From Chrysomallon squamiferum (Eukaryota > Mollusca > Gastropoda > Neomphalida > Peltospiridae), in the NCBI GenBank assembly GCA_012295275.1, contig CM022679.1, positions 27,758,164 through 27,822,163 of the forward strand: a DNA stretch of 64,000 nt. Direction: 5' to 3'. Shown one piece after another: positions 40,201 to 53,300 of the stretch. The translations under genes were made by a program, and so were the position numbers. Position 1 is the stretch's first letter. Each line of letters begins with the position of its first letter. The notes under the pieces are model-generated. The model did not search any database, had not been told where the DNA came from, and worked only from the letters and a program-made list of their open reading frames with translations.

Positions 40201-40618
40201 ATGAAACTGGGAGCTGGTTATCCAATGGGTCCCTTTGAGCTGTCAGACTATGTGGGACTCGACACAACCAAGTTCATTCTTGATGGTGAGTTTAATGTGT
40301 AGTGTCAACATATTTATACACAGTGTCTTTTCTCTTGTTACCATTTTATATTCAATGAATACAAGTAAAAATCTGAAACTATTCTTCAACTGTTGTGATT
40401 ACAAGTCAAAACAAAAATTAAATTATTTTATTTTATTAATAAATGTTGTATGAAATTATTTGCATAGATTGTATATTTGTGACATTTTATTTCTAGGCTG
40501 GCATCAACGTTATCCAGACAACCCTCTGTTTAAACCAATCCCGATGCTGGACAAACTTGTGTCTGAAGGAAAATTAGGAATGAAATCTGGAGAGGGATTT
40601 TACAGTCACAAAAAATAA
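36661..40618 (+). CDS. HADH: Hydroxyacyl-CoA dehydrogenase, mitochondrial, 8 exons
   Basis: Oxidises L-3-hydroxyacyl-CoA to 3-ketoacyl-CoA with NAD+, the third step of beta-oxidation for short and medium chains, in the mitochondrial matrix. Exons 36661-36780, 37320-37448, 37856-38013, 38427-38553, 39501-39590, 39820-39892, 40169-40285 and 40497-40618 give 936 nt, 311 aa (human 314). The N-terminus ([20 protein letters not shown]) is a basic, Ser-rich targeting peptide. The Rossmann motif [10 protein letters not shown] is at about 30-39. THFFNPVP holds the catalytic His166, with Glu178 twelve residues on as in the family. The C-terminal domain contains [33 protein letters not shown] and GEGFYSHKK. 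The exon 3 acceptor (TTTGAG) is unusual but required by frame. A decayed copy of the exon 6 acceptor lies about 67 bases upstream of the real one. Confidence 0.96.
37240..37300. repeat. (TTTA)n microsatellite in HADH intron 1
   Basis: ATTT tetramer run just upstream of the exon 2 acceptor; a GA run lies at about 37058-37093. Confidence 0.93.
39717..39840 (+). repeat. Two-copy tandem duplication spanning the HADH exon 6 acceptor
   Basis: GTAATATTTAAGAA, a poly-T tract, ATTTCATGATAAACC (39746-39760) is followed about 67 bases on by the same order ending ATTTCAGGATACACC (39813-39827), the real acceptor and exon start. The upstream copy has lost AG (CAT for CAG). Confidence 0.75.
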
Positions 40619-40710
40619 TCATATATTTATATTTACTGAAATGACTGGACTGATGTAAAGTAAACTAAGAGTATAAAATTTGTGTATGTTATATAAATGT
40701 GTGATGTGTG

Positions 40711-40716
40711 AATAAA
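40711..40716 (+). terminator. Poly(A) signal of HADH
   Basis: AATAAA 93 bases after the stop codon, followed by a GTTGTTGTTTTT stretch. Confidence 0.75.
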
Positions 40717-41365
40717 CTCTATACAATATTCAGTTGTTGTTTTTCTATCTCATTTAAGAAATTATCAAATTTAACATATCTAAACTGATTTTAGTAATAA
40801 ATTACATATATGTCATATACAGTAAAGTAGGATTTTTAATGCTACCTGATAAACCTCAGTGTAAAAAAACACTCAAAAAGACAAAAGTGAAATGAAGTAT
40901 CATGATTTGTTTTTCCCCAGGAGATAACTATTTTTCTTTTAAAATTTAATGAAATATCCAGACTGACTATTTAATGTGTAAATAATTAAAATTTTGTTTA
41001 GCACTGAATCAACTGAAATTAGTCTCTTGATGAAACTGACAACAAACTACATGTCATGAAACAACAGATGTTAAGGTTTTCAGTAAATATTTAATACATT
41101 TATCTATGAATAAAGTAGAAGTCATTTTGTTATCAGACATTATTTCTTTGTTGATGTTCAGTGTTTTTGTCAACCTGTAATAAAGCGACAAAGAAAAAGG
41201 TATTTTGTGAATGTTACAGTAGTAGTAGAAATCTTGTATTAAATTAGTCTGATTGTATCTTTGTTTTATAACATGAAACAAATGTTACAGATTTGTGATT
41301 GTCCAGCATGTTGAATGTGTTAAAATTTATTTTATTTTATATTCACTTTATTTTCATTTTTTATA

Positions 41366-41371
41366 TTTATT
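41366..41371 (-). terminator. Possible poly(A) signal of BMS1
   Basis: AATAAA on the minus strand about 25 bases after the BMS1 stop; further copies lie downstream. The HADH and BMS1 transcripts converge with under 700 bases between their signals. Confidence 0.5.
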
Positions 41372-41395
41372 AAATAAAATTTCTTTTTCTTTTTT

Positions 41396-44300
41396 TCAGT
41401 CTTTCTTGTTTTTATTTTTCTTTTTCTCCAGTTTTCCCAGCAGTCTGAACATTTCCTTTTTAGTTTGTCTGTGTTTGGCAAGTTTTGCTTCCTCCAACTT
41501 TTCTTTCTCCTTCTCATGTTTAGCTGCTCTGTGTCGCATGTCAACATGTGCTACACGCCGCTTGTGTTCATACAGAGCTTTCATCATGTGCATCAACTTC
41601 GCTATCTGCATAGATTATATAATATCATTAACTTAAGTAGTTACAATTTTATAAATTATTAAAAATAATTAATTCTGTAATCTCAGGTATTTCTGAAATA
41701 AAAGATTATTACATAAAATAGAACTAACCTAATCAAACCATTTTGTATTTATTTTCATTCCCTGGACAGAAAACTTAAGAAAATAAAGATTTCCTAAAAT
41801 GAATTTTTCTGGTATCTGTTACTATTCATTTAAGTGAACAAAGACTATAAAACATCTTTATCACATTTCACTCTATAATGCTAATACTGAATTGTTTGTT
41901 TCTGTTATCTCTGTGAGATTTGCTGTTACCTTTTTCTGTGACAAACAAACAAACAAAGCAGAGAGACAAAATGACAAAGTATCTGTAGAACATGCACACT
42001 TTCTGTACAACAATTACAAATATCAGTTTCCTTACCTTGGCTTCCTTCGGTTCTCTCACCACACTGATTCGTTTCAGTTTGCTGATACTCTTGCCTAGCT
42101 CTTTTGGTGTGTCTTTGAATGGAAGATGTTTCTGGAGTTCTCTTGGAATGACCAGTGGTTTGAATGGTCTGGATGGACGTTCAATGTTCTGTATCAGAGA
42201 GAGTAGTTGTTACATTTTGACAGAAAAACTTGTAATTGTGTGTAATTTAAACTTTTATTTAATCTGTATTTTACAATATCTGGTGGTTCAACAGACCATC
42301 AGAAAGTATAAATTTATAAGTTATTTTAGAATATAATTTCTGATATCTAGAATCTATTTCTGTGCCTTGTACCTAGAGAATTGTTACTATTATAAATAAA
42401 TTAATAAACTTGATAATTTTACCTGGTATCTAAAATGTAGTTTTTGTGGTATAAATATACTAATCATATTATATTAGATTAATTTTTATCCTGGTACCAA
42501 CAGACTGGTTTTTGTGATATGAATATATTTATATACTTGTTAATTTTGCCTGGTATTTAAAATGTAGTTTATGTGGTGGGTCATTCCGTGTCAAATCACC
42601 CAATGAGTTAAACCCAACCGTCTCAGATTTTTATGAATACCAATTTTCAACAATGCCAATTTTATCAAGATTGGCCCAGTAGTTCCTGAGATATGGTCAC
42701 ACCCATTTTGGCCAAAAATCTCAAAATTCAGGGGACAATATCTCCCACTAGGCTGATCTGATTGGCCTAAAATTCTGGATTTGGTGCTGTGGGATCCCAG
42801 TCAACAAGTATACCAAGTTTCATAAAAATTTAAGACGGTTGGTTTAAAATTTGTTTTTTGCGGGGTGATTTGACACGAAATGACCCTGGTATAAATATTC
42901 TAATCATTTTATACTTGATAATTTTTTTCCTGCTATCTAGAGTGGTTTTTTGTGATGTGAATATATTTATATACTTGATGATTTTACCTGGTATCTAGAA
43001 TCTGGTTTCTGTGGTACTGTAAGATTTCTCTCTTTTCTCAGCTGCCCAACTGTTTTCATTCCTTGCCACTTATTCTTCTCAGAAAGAGGCAACAGAAGGG
43101 AGGTAACTGGGTTATAAAACGTTGGAACTTCAACTGGGTACCATGTTCGCAGAAACACAATGTCTAAAATGTAGTGAGAACAAAAATTAAAACTCAAAAT
43201 AATGTTTAAATAAAAAAGAGCATTTTCATTTTAATTTGTAAGAAGACAGTTATATATAAAAAATAAAATTTTATAATTTCAGTGTCAAACATGTAAGGAA
43301 ATAATCAGTGCTGTATGATTTAAAAATCAGAAGAAACAGTTTTATTTCTTAAATATTCATCTAAATGAATAACAGAAAGAAACGCTTTTGGTAATTATTA
43401 CTTAATGCAAAAAAATAATAATAAAAAAACGATAATCAGTTAAAACTGAAAGAAAACAAATTTATGTAGATATTATTTAAAATTCTAACAAATTTTTTTT
43501 ACCACTCAACAAAATTTTGTCTTCAAATGTAGCTCGGAAAGAGCCTGGCGGAGTTTTGTTTGCCTTTTTGATCTGACCTCGAATTCCACTGACTGTTTTG
43601 ACTGCAGCCCCCTCAAACTTGGCCACCTCTAACTGTGTGTTGAACATCCCCTGAAAACAGAGTGTAATAAAAATAATTAAACTTTTTATATCTTCAGTTC
43701 ATGTACAGAAGATGCGAGCCAATGTTCCAGTAGGCAAAGAAATAACAAGATTTATCAGCAGTGTGAAAAAGCACTGGTTGAAGACAGAGAGAAGAGCTGA
43801 TCTACAACAGGACAAACTTCTTACCTCAATGAAAGCAGTTTTCTTAAATATTTTTGTAGGTGTTCCAACTAGTTTGAGCTTTTTCACAATTTGCATCGAT
43901 TTGTCCAGTTCCAACACAACTCCTGTTGCAGCAATTCGGAAATTAGACTGAAATTAAAACATTAGTTCACAGTGACTGGTAGATCAAGTAGAATGATGGT
44001 TTTATTCTAATTAAGTTTTTTAATTAAGTTCATTAATTAATGATCATTTAAAATATGTCCCTGAATTCATGTGTTATTTTTAAAATAATAAAACTTACAC
44101 TCAATTCAGACACACTTTCTACTGCCAACAAACCAGTTCCTTGAGGAGTTATGGGCCCTGAATAATGAATACAAAAAAATAAAAAGCAAAAGAAATGAAT
44201 AAACTTGCTGTTATAAATTTCTCTACAAACAAAATTATTGTAAATTCATACCATGTTTGTCAAAAGATAAATTAGCACAGTTAACTTTAAACCATAACTA

Positions 44301-47300
44301 CTATAAACAACTAGAAGATAACAAATTTACAAAGCTGTATCAGTAATAAAACAGTTACAAGATAACAAATTTACAAAGCTATGTTAATAATAAAGAAACA
44401 ATTACAAGGTACAAAGTCAAAGAAAGGTTTCACAAACCCCAGAAAGAAGCAGTGCAGTGAAGATGTTCGGGTGTGTACTTGAGAAGTCGATTTCTGAAAT
44501 TGTGATCCTGAATCGAGTAGAGGGGTAAAGTCTGAAATCTTCGCCAACCAAGGGAGATAATCAGTGGATTTCGTGTTTTCAGTATTTTTTTGTGCCATCT
44601 GTGTTTCTTTAATCTGGTCTAAAATTTATATACATAACAATTCAAAAATTAAATAAATAAATAAACATCCTAGAAATAAAATATTTTTATTTTTTATTTT
44701 ATTTCTTTATTTTATTTTATTTTATTTAAATGCTGATGTGAATAATAATTTATGGTAAGTGATTTAAAAAAGAAAAGAAGAAATAATCATCCATGGAGTT
44801 CAACTGATAAATTAAACAAAGCTCATGATAATAATCACAGTTAACTACTAAAATTATCATGTAAGTATCTTTCAATGATTTCACACTAACACAGTGTAAT
44901 GGTACCTGCACAAAGCCAATATTTCCCTCTATGTTCTGTAGACCTCCAATAATGACAGGGTAAGTAGGATCAAAATGCTGTATGAATTCACATGGCATTT
45001 TGTCAATCTCCACCCGGCAATAGAGACCTGGACGAAACCCTTCGTACTCCACCCTCAGTTCATCTCCCAGATTCTCAAACTCAGCTCTGTTTAACTGTAA
45101 AATAATATATACCAGTCTCAAACTCAGCTCTGTTTAACTGTAAAATAATATATACCAGTCTCAAACTCAACTGTTTAACTGTAAAATAATATATACCAGT
45201 CTCAAACTCAACTCTATTTAACTGTAAAATAATATATACCAGTCTCAAACTCAACTCTGTTTAACTGCAAAATAATATATACCAGTCTCAAACTCAACTC
45301 TGTTTAACTGTAAAATAATATATACCAGTCTCAAACTGAACTCTGTTTAATTAAAATAATATATACCAGTCTCAAACTCAACTCTGTTTAACTGCAAAAG
45401 TAGACTCAAATGGTAATTAACATGTATAAAAACACAGTGTTAATGACCATGAGTTTAAAAACAATATCCAAATTTTTTGTTTCGTTCCCTGCAAACATTG
45501 AAATTTATTTCTAAATTAAAACTTTCGTATGATAAATAAATAAAAATGTGTTGTGTGTCAGTTAAAACCTGTGCTTGTTGTTCATTCTCTGACTTCCAGG
45601 CATCGTAGAACTCTGAGTCTCCTTTCACGTCGTACTCCTTGTCAAACATCTCCTTCAGCTTGCGTTTCTTCTCAGCCCTCCTCTCAGCAGACGTCATCTC
45701 ACTCTTCTTTTTCTTCTTCACATCTGAATAAAACAACACTCTAAACATTTCTTACAACTACTGCACAGAAACACTCTTCTTTTTCTTCTTCACATCTGAA
45801 TAAAACAACAGTCTAAACATTTCTTAGAACCTACTCTACATAAACTCCAAGATTTTACTACTGACTGATAATAGGTAAATCAAAACTTCAGAATTATTTT
45901 TATTCATGTGTTTTGTCATCTGCATCTCTTACCACTGTCATGTATCGAATCCAGGTAACATCATCTGTGTACAAACCTAAAATCATCTGTCTCCCATCTA
46001 TAATCATCTGTGTAAACCATTTAACATCACCTAACTCATGTAACATTATCTTTTAATCCACATTTAACATCTGCTCATGGATTATGTAGCTGATATTCAC
46101 TAACACAGCTGACTCATACAAAAAGAATTGTGTGAGTTAACAATTCACTTTTAACAAATAAGTTTTATCATTCAAAAAGAGATGTGTGAGTTAACAATTC
46201 ACTTTTAACAAATAAGTTTTGTCATACAAAAAATAATTGTGTGAGTTAACAATTCATTTTAACAAATAAGTTTTATCATTCAAAAAATCATCTGTGTGAG
46301 TTAACAATTCATTTTAACAAATAATTTTATCATTCAAAAGATGTGTGAGTTAACAATTCACTTTTAACAAATAAGTTTTTAATATCTTGTGTGAGTTAAC
46401 AATTCATTTTAACAAATAAGTTTTATCATTCAAAATTATGTTTTAACAATTCACTTTTAACAAATAAGTTTTGTCATGGAAAAAATAATTGTGTGAGTTA
46501 ACAATTCACTTTTAACAAATAAGTTTTATCATTCAAAAAGAGATGTGTGAGTTAACAATTCACTTTTAACAAATAAGTTTTGTCATACAAAAAAGAATTG
46601 TGTGAGTTAACAATTCACTTTTAACAAATAAGTTTTATCATTCAAAAAGAGATGTGTGAGTTAACAATTCACTTTTAACAAATAAGTTTTGTCATACAAA
46701 AAAGAATTGTGTGAGTTAACAATTCACTTTTAACAAGTAAGTTTTATCATTCAAAAAGAGATGTGTGAGTTAACAATTCACTTTTAACAAATAAGTTTTA
46801 TCATTCAAAAAAAATTGTGTGAGTTAAAAATTCACTTTTAACAAATTAGTTTTACTTTCTGCTTCTTCACTTTTTTCTTCCTTCTCTTCATTTTCTTCTT
46901 TGTGTACCTCACCAGTCTCCAGATCTTCAAAGTCTCCATACAACTCATCTGTTAACATAAACAGTTTAATATTACATTTACATAAAAATTGTTATATCAA
47001 CATAAAATTCAATTATTATATTTTCAATGAAATGCAGTCACAGTTGTATTTAAACACAGTTTCAAGTGTAAATGTTACAAACTAAATATAAAATGTTGTT
47101 ACCATCCTCTTTAAGCCTCTGTGCTGCATCATCACTTTTATCCCAGGATCCTGTCACAAAACAGTCTCTGATAGTTTCTTTTATCTTAAAAAATAAATAA
47201 AATAAATAAATATTAAAATATACACAATTACATGCATATATCCACAAATAAAACCACATATAAATAAATTTAATAACATACATATGTGCATGAATACTTT

Positions 47301-50300
47301 TTGAAATTATTACTTAATGTATATAAAAATACCTATATACTGTTATACACATATAAAAAAAGAGATTTACATCTGTGTGATCCCAGTCGTGCATGTTGTC
47401 AACAACAATTTTAGATGAATCAATATCATTTAAAATTATTTCATCTGGTTTCTGTCTCTTGCTTTTCTTCTTTAACACTTTAAACAGTCCACCCAGCTCA
47501 TCAATACCATCATCATCACCATCATTTTCAGTAACAACTGCAATAATGTTCAAAGTAGGTAATCAAGAGACAGTGATATGTATGAGTCTGCACAGCAGTT
47601 TAGCTACTGAATGGAAGAACTTAGAGATATACAGACAACCTCATTGATAATTAGACTGACAAAGATAAAACAAAATATGATTACTTTAACATAATGAAAT
47701 AAAATATATTATTACTACTAGGTTGTGTGACTGTAATGAAAAGCTGATTATCGTTTAATTCATAAATTTAAAATTTTCTAATGAAACTGTAAACATAATC
47801 TTACAGGAAAACTTACTATTGAAACTTTTATAGTAATTGTATTTGAAAGTGGCACATAGTAAGCTCAACATGACAAATGCTAGACAAAGTACTTGATTTA
47901 CACATCAGTAAAATCAGCATTTAGAAAATATACAAACAAATTACTGTTATTAAAGTACCTGGTCCGTAGATAAGTTTTCTATAATTAACTTTTTGTGTCT
48001 GTCGTTTTCTAAAAGCTTCTGCTGCTTTTTCTGTCAGCTTGTCTTTCCACTGCACACCAGCTGATAAAACAAACAAAACTAATCACAATGTTTCATAATA
48101 CTTCCATTAATCAGTCACAGAAAGAAAAATGAAATGAAAAATTACAGCCCTTCACTGATTTAATAGAATAATCATTTTATGTCATATATATATTTTAAAA
48201 TACATTTACATCCATTAAAGGAGTGAAAAACAAACTAATAAATAAATAAATAGATAAATAAAAACGAATTATTAGGTTCTGTGTACCTACAAAGGTTGAT
48301 CTTATTGATAAAAATAATAATTAAAAATACAAATAAAAATTAAAACAAAAAAAACAATAATCTTTTTACAATGAAATGCAATGTACTGTTTACCTCTATC
48401 ATCAAAATCTAATTTGTTCTCATTCTGCTTCTCATCATCATCATCATCATCATCCGACTGTTCTTCTTCTGAATCAGAATCTGTTTCTGTTTTCTCTGAT
48501 TTCTTAGAAACACTATTAGATTTATCACACTCTTCATCATCTTCACCACTTTTAGCTGAGTCGCCATCATCATCATCATCATCATCATCATCTGACTGTT
48601 CTTCCTCTGAATCAGAATCTGTTTCTGTTTTCTCTGATTTCTTAGAAACACTATTAGATTTATCACAGTCTTCATCATCTTCACCACATTTAGCTGAGTC
48701 ATCATCATTCTCACTAACAACAGAGACATCATCATCATCTTCACTATCAGTGTCCATTCTACCCTCTTTGTGTTTGATCTGCTTGTCTGTCAAGTTATTT
48801 CTACAAACATCACTTTCCTTTCTTTTCTTCACTTTACTACTCTCTTTAGCATCTGCACAAAACTCAGCTTTATCTTGTAACGAACTCCTGTGTCTATTTA
48901 AATTAATGTCGTTATCTTTTTGAGAAATATTTAAAATCACTTCATCATCATCACTGTCACTAAATGTCTGCTCTGTTTCCATGGAAACTGTAAGTAAATT
49001 GCTGCTGTCACTAAGTGTCTGCTCTGTTTCCATGGAAACTGTAAGTAAATTGCTGCTGTCAGTAAAATTATTTTCAAGTGTTTTACTTTTTGTTTTTGTT
49101 GTTTTAAGTTTTTTGTGTCTCCGACTCACATCCTCATTTTTCTCTGACAACTTAAATATCTGAAAATTCTCATCACCCTCACTTTCATCATCATCATCAT
49201 AACAAACATCATAAGCTTTCTCATCATCCTGAATGACAAAATAATAAATTACAAACATAACTTCAGTACATTTTACATGTAAAACAAGTAAACAGAAGAC
49301 TTTTAATCATAATCTGATCTGACTTTTTATTTTCACAATCATGAAAACCATTTCTTTTAAACATTTTAACCTGATCAAAGACTGAAAATTTAAATAATTA
49401 AATTCAATTAATTTTATTTATTACTATTATTATTATTATTATTAAATTGTTTGATACAATTATTATGAAATATGTCAAATAAACTGGGAGTTTGGGGTTA
49501 TTTTTTTAAATACTAACACGAGAGTTACAGTTTTCCATTTTCTCTTTCTGGTTCTTAGAATGTTCTTCATCAACAGTGCTGCCATCATCATCATCATCAT
49601 CATCTTCTTCACTGTTATTATTATCATCATCATCTGTGTCAAAATGAGCTTTTCTTCTCACATGTTTAGTTTGTGATGAACTGAAAAAATGTAATTAAAT
49701 ATTAACATACAATTTCTCATCTCTCTAAATCATTAATTATATAGTGATATACTAACTCTTATAATTAACATCATTTGTTTGTACTTATAATAGTTGTTTA
49801 TTTACTGTTTGTAGTGTCTGTACTTACAGTAGTTATTTACTGTTTGTAGTGTTTGTACTTACAGTAGTTATTTACTGTTTGTAGTGTCTGTATTTACAGT
49901 AGTTATTTACTGTTTGTAGTGTCTGTACTTACAGTAGTTATTTACTGTTTGTAGTGTCTGTACTTACAGTAGTTGTTTATTTACTATTTGTAGTGTTTGT
50001 ACTTACAGTAGTTATTTACTGTTTGTAGTGTCTGTACTTACAGTAGTTATTTACTGTTTGTAGTGACTGTACTTACAGTAGTTGTTTATTTACTGACCTC
50101 TCTGTAGTGTCTGTACTTACAGTAGTTGTTTATTTACTCTCTGTAGTGTCTGTACTTACAGTAGTTATTTACTGTTTGTAGTGTCTGTACTTACAGTAGT
50201 TATTTACTGTTTGTAGTGTCTGTACTTACAGCAGTTGTTTATTTACTCTCTGTAGTGTCTGTACTTACAGTAGTTATTTACTGTTTGTAGTGTTTGTACT

Positions 50301-53300
50301 TACAGTAGTTGTTTATTTACTCTCTGTAGTGTCTGTACTTACAGTAGTTATTTACTGTTTGTAGTGTCTGTACTTACAGTAGTTGTTTATTTACTCTCTG
50401 TAGTGTCTGTACTTACAGTAGTTATTTACTCTCTGTAGTGTCTGTACTTACAGTAGTTATTTACTGTTTGTAGTGTCTGTACTTACAGTAGTTGTTTATT
50501 TACTCTCTGTAGTGTCTGTACTTACAGTAGTTATTTACTGTTTGTAGTGTCTGTACTTACAGTAGTTGTTTATTTACTGTTTGTAGTGTCTGTACTTAGT
50601 TGTTATTTACTGTTTGTAGTGTCTGTACTTACAGTAGTTGTTTACTGTTTGTAGTGTCTGTACTTACAGTAGTTATTTACTGTTTGTAGTGTCTGTACTT
50701 ACAGTAATTGTTTATTTACTCTCTGTAGTGTCTGTACTTACAGTAGTTGTTTATTTACTGTTTGTAGTGTCTGTACTTACAACAGTTATTTATTTTGTAG
50801 TGTCTGTACAGTTGTTTGTAGTTTGTAGTCTGTACTTAAACAGTTGTTTATTTACTATTTGTAGTGTCTGTACTTACAGTAATTATTTGTTTATTTACTG
50901 TACCTTTCTGTAGTGTCTGTACAGTGGAAAGTTATTTACTGTTTGTAGTGTCTGTACTTACAGTAGTTGTTTATTTACTCTCTGTAGTGTCTGTACTTAC
51001 AGTAGTTATTTACTCTCTGTAGTGTCTGTACTTACAGTAGTTATTTACTCTCTGTAGTGTCTGTACTTACAGTAGTTATTTACTGTTTGTAGTGTTTGTA
51101 CTTACAACAGTTGATTATTTACTGTTTGTAGTGTCTATACTTAAACAGTTGTTTATTTACTATTTGTAGTGTTTGTACTTATAATAGTTGTTTATTTACT
51201 GACCTGTCTGTAGTGTCTGCAGTGGAAAAGGGAGCTGTGTTTGTAAACAACATTTCACTGGTTGACATTTTGACATCAACAGGTTTTATCATCGAAACAA
51301 GAGCAGAGAGAAGTTCATTGGACTGTTTGGGTTCCTGGTGAAAATAAAAACAAATTACACAAACATTATAAAATTGAAAAATCTCTGTTTGGGGTCCTGG
51401 TGAAAATAAAAACAAATTACACAAACATTATAAAATTGACAAATCTCTGTTTGTGTTCCTGGAGAAAATAAAACAAATTACACAAAGATTATAAAATTGG
51501 CATATCTCTGTTTGTGTTCCTGGAGATAATAAATTACAGAAAGATTATAAAATTGACATAACTCTGTTTGTGTTCCTGGAGAAAATGAAAATAAATTACA
51601 TAAAGATTATAAAACTGAAAAAAATGTAAGATTATTGTTTTTGTATGAATAGTAACAAATAAATGACTATTACTTTCTTTAGTTTTAAATTTTTGAACAC
51701 TACAAAAAGAAGTGTAAGTACAGAAAGGTTAATGTGAGTATAAAAAATCTAACCTCATACTGCTGTGTTGTCGAGTATGAGTGGCTGCCTCCAAGGTCAA
51801 TGTAGACAGCATCTTTATCATAGACAATCCCCCCAACCCCAGACATGGGGGAGTAAATAAACCGTTCTCTGTCGTTCAGCGACCTTCGTTTTTCTCTGTC
51901 TGGCATGGGACACGGGTCAGAAAGAAACTGCATGTCATGAATAATGAAATCTCCACAACCTGAAAAACAAAGTTTAAATTGAAAATTTTTGATTTAAAAG
52001 AAAATACAAAAAAAAAAAAAAAAAAATAAAAAAAAACCAACTTTTAAACACAAGTTTGTATTGAAAACATCTGATTTAACGATAACAGCAAGAAATTAGT
52101 GTATTTCAGTAGAAAACAAGTGAAATATGTTGTATTTAAAACAACTAAAGTATGTTGTATTTAAAACAACTAAAATATGTTGTATTTAAAACAACTAAAG
52201 TATGTTGTATTTAAAACAAGTGGAATATGTTGTATTTAAAACAACTAAAATATGTTGTATTTAAAACAAGTGGAATATGTTGTATTTAAAACAACTAAAA
52301 TATGTTGTATTTAAAACAAGTGAAATATGTTGTATTTAAAACAACTAAAATATGTTGTATTTAAAACAACTAAAATATGTTGTATTTAAAACAACTAAAA
52401 TATGTTGTATTTAAAACAAGTGAAATATGTTGTATTTAAAACAACTAAAATATGTTGTATTTAAAACAAACCAGGGATGTGAACAAACTGCCTGTTTTTC
52501 ATCTGTGTTCCTCTCACGTAACCATAGAGACAGACACGTCTGTCACACTTGTTGTTCTGTCTGACCAGCTCTGGGTTAGTGATGTCTTCCACGCGGTCAG
52601 CCAGGATGTACGGGTGAGTGATTCTCCACTGCAGAGGTCGGAATTTCATCACAGAAATAAACCTACACAGATTGTGTACCTCCATTCGCTGGTACTCATT
52701 GTTTACCATACCTGACAGGTAAAACAACTTGGCACCCTGAAATACATAACATCTATTATTAAATACTTAACATCTAATAATATACATATCTAATACTAAA
52801 TACATAATGTTTAACAATAAATATGTAACATCTGATAATAAATACATATTTATATGCATGTCTAATAAGAAACAAAAATATAAATCCATAATATAAAAAT
52901 ATAGATTTATATACATTTCTTAAAGTTAATCTACTACATAATCATAGTCTGATGACTAAATAACAATTAAATAAATACCTCAGACAAAGTAATTCACAAC
53001 AATAATATGATAAATTTCAATTATCTTAATTTAGTCCTGAATATGAATATGAAATAAAAGGCATATTAAAGACAAATGTATTTTACTTGATAAATTTCTG
53101 TCCAGAATCTATGTTTGAGTTTCCTCTTGGTTTTCTGCAGCTGTTTGTTGTTTTTGAACATATCTAAATGTGTCAAAACTCCCATGATTCTTGGGAAACC
53201 ATGAACTTGGCAGATGTTTAGAAATTCAAAAGTTTCCATTTCAAACCCAAAACTGGCATCCACAAGAAGAAGGACCTGCAGAAAATGTTAACATGAAAAT

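Noticed and set aside
48381-48923. 180-codon plus-strand frame rich in serine
   Set aside because: Antisense shadow of the acidic BMS1 exon 9 (GAT/GAA repeats read backwards).
45085-52471. CRISPR-like regular repeat arrays
   Set aside because: Units are contiguous without unique spacers and lie in animal introns; they are minisatellites.
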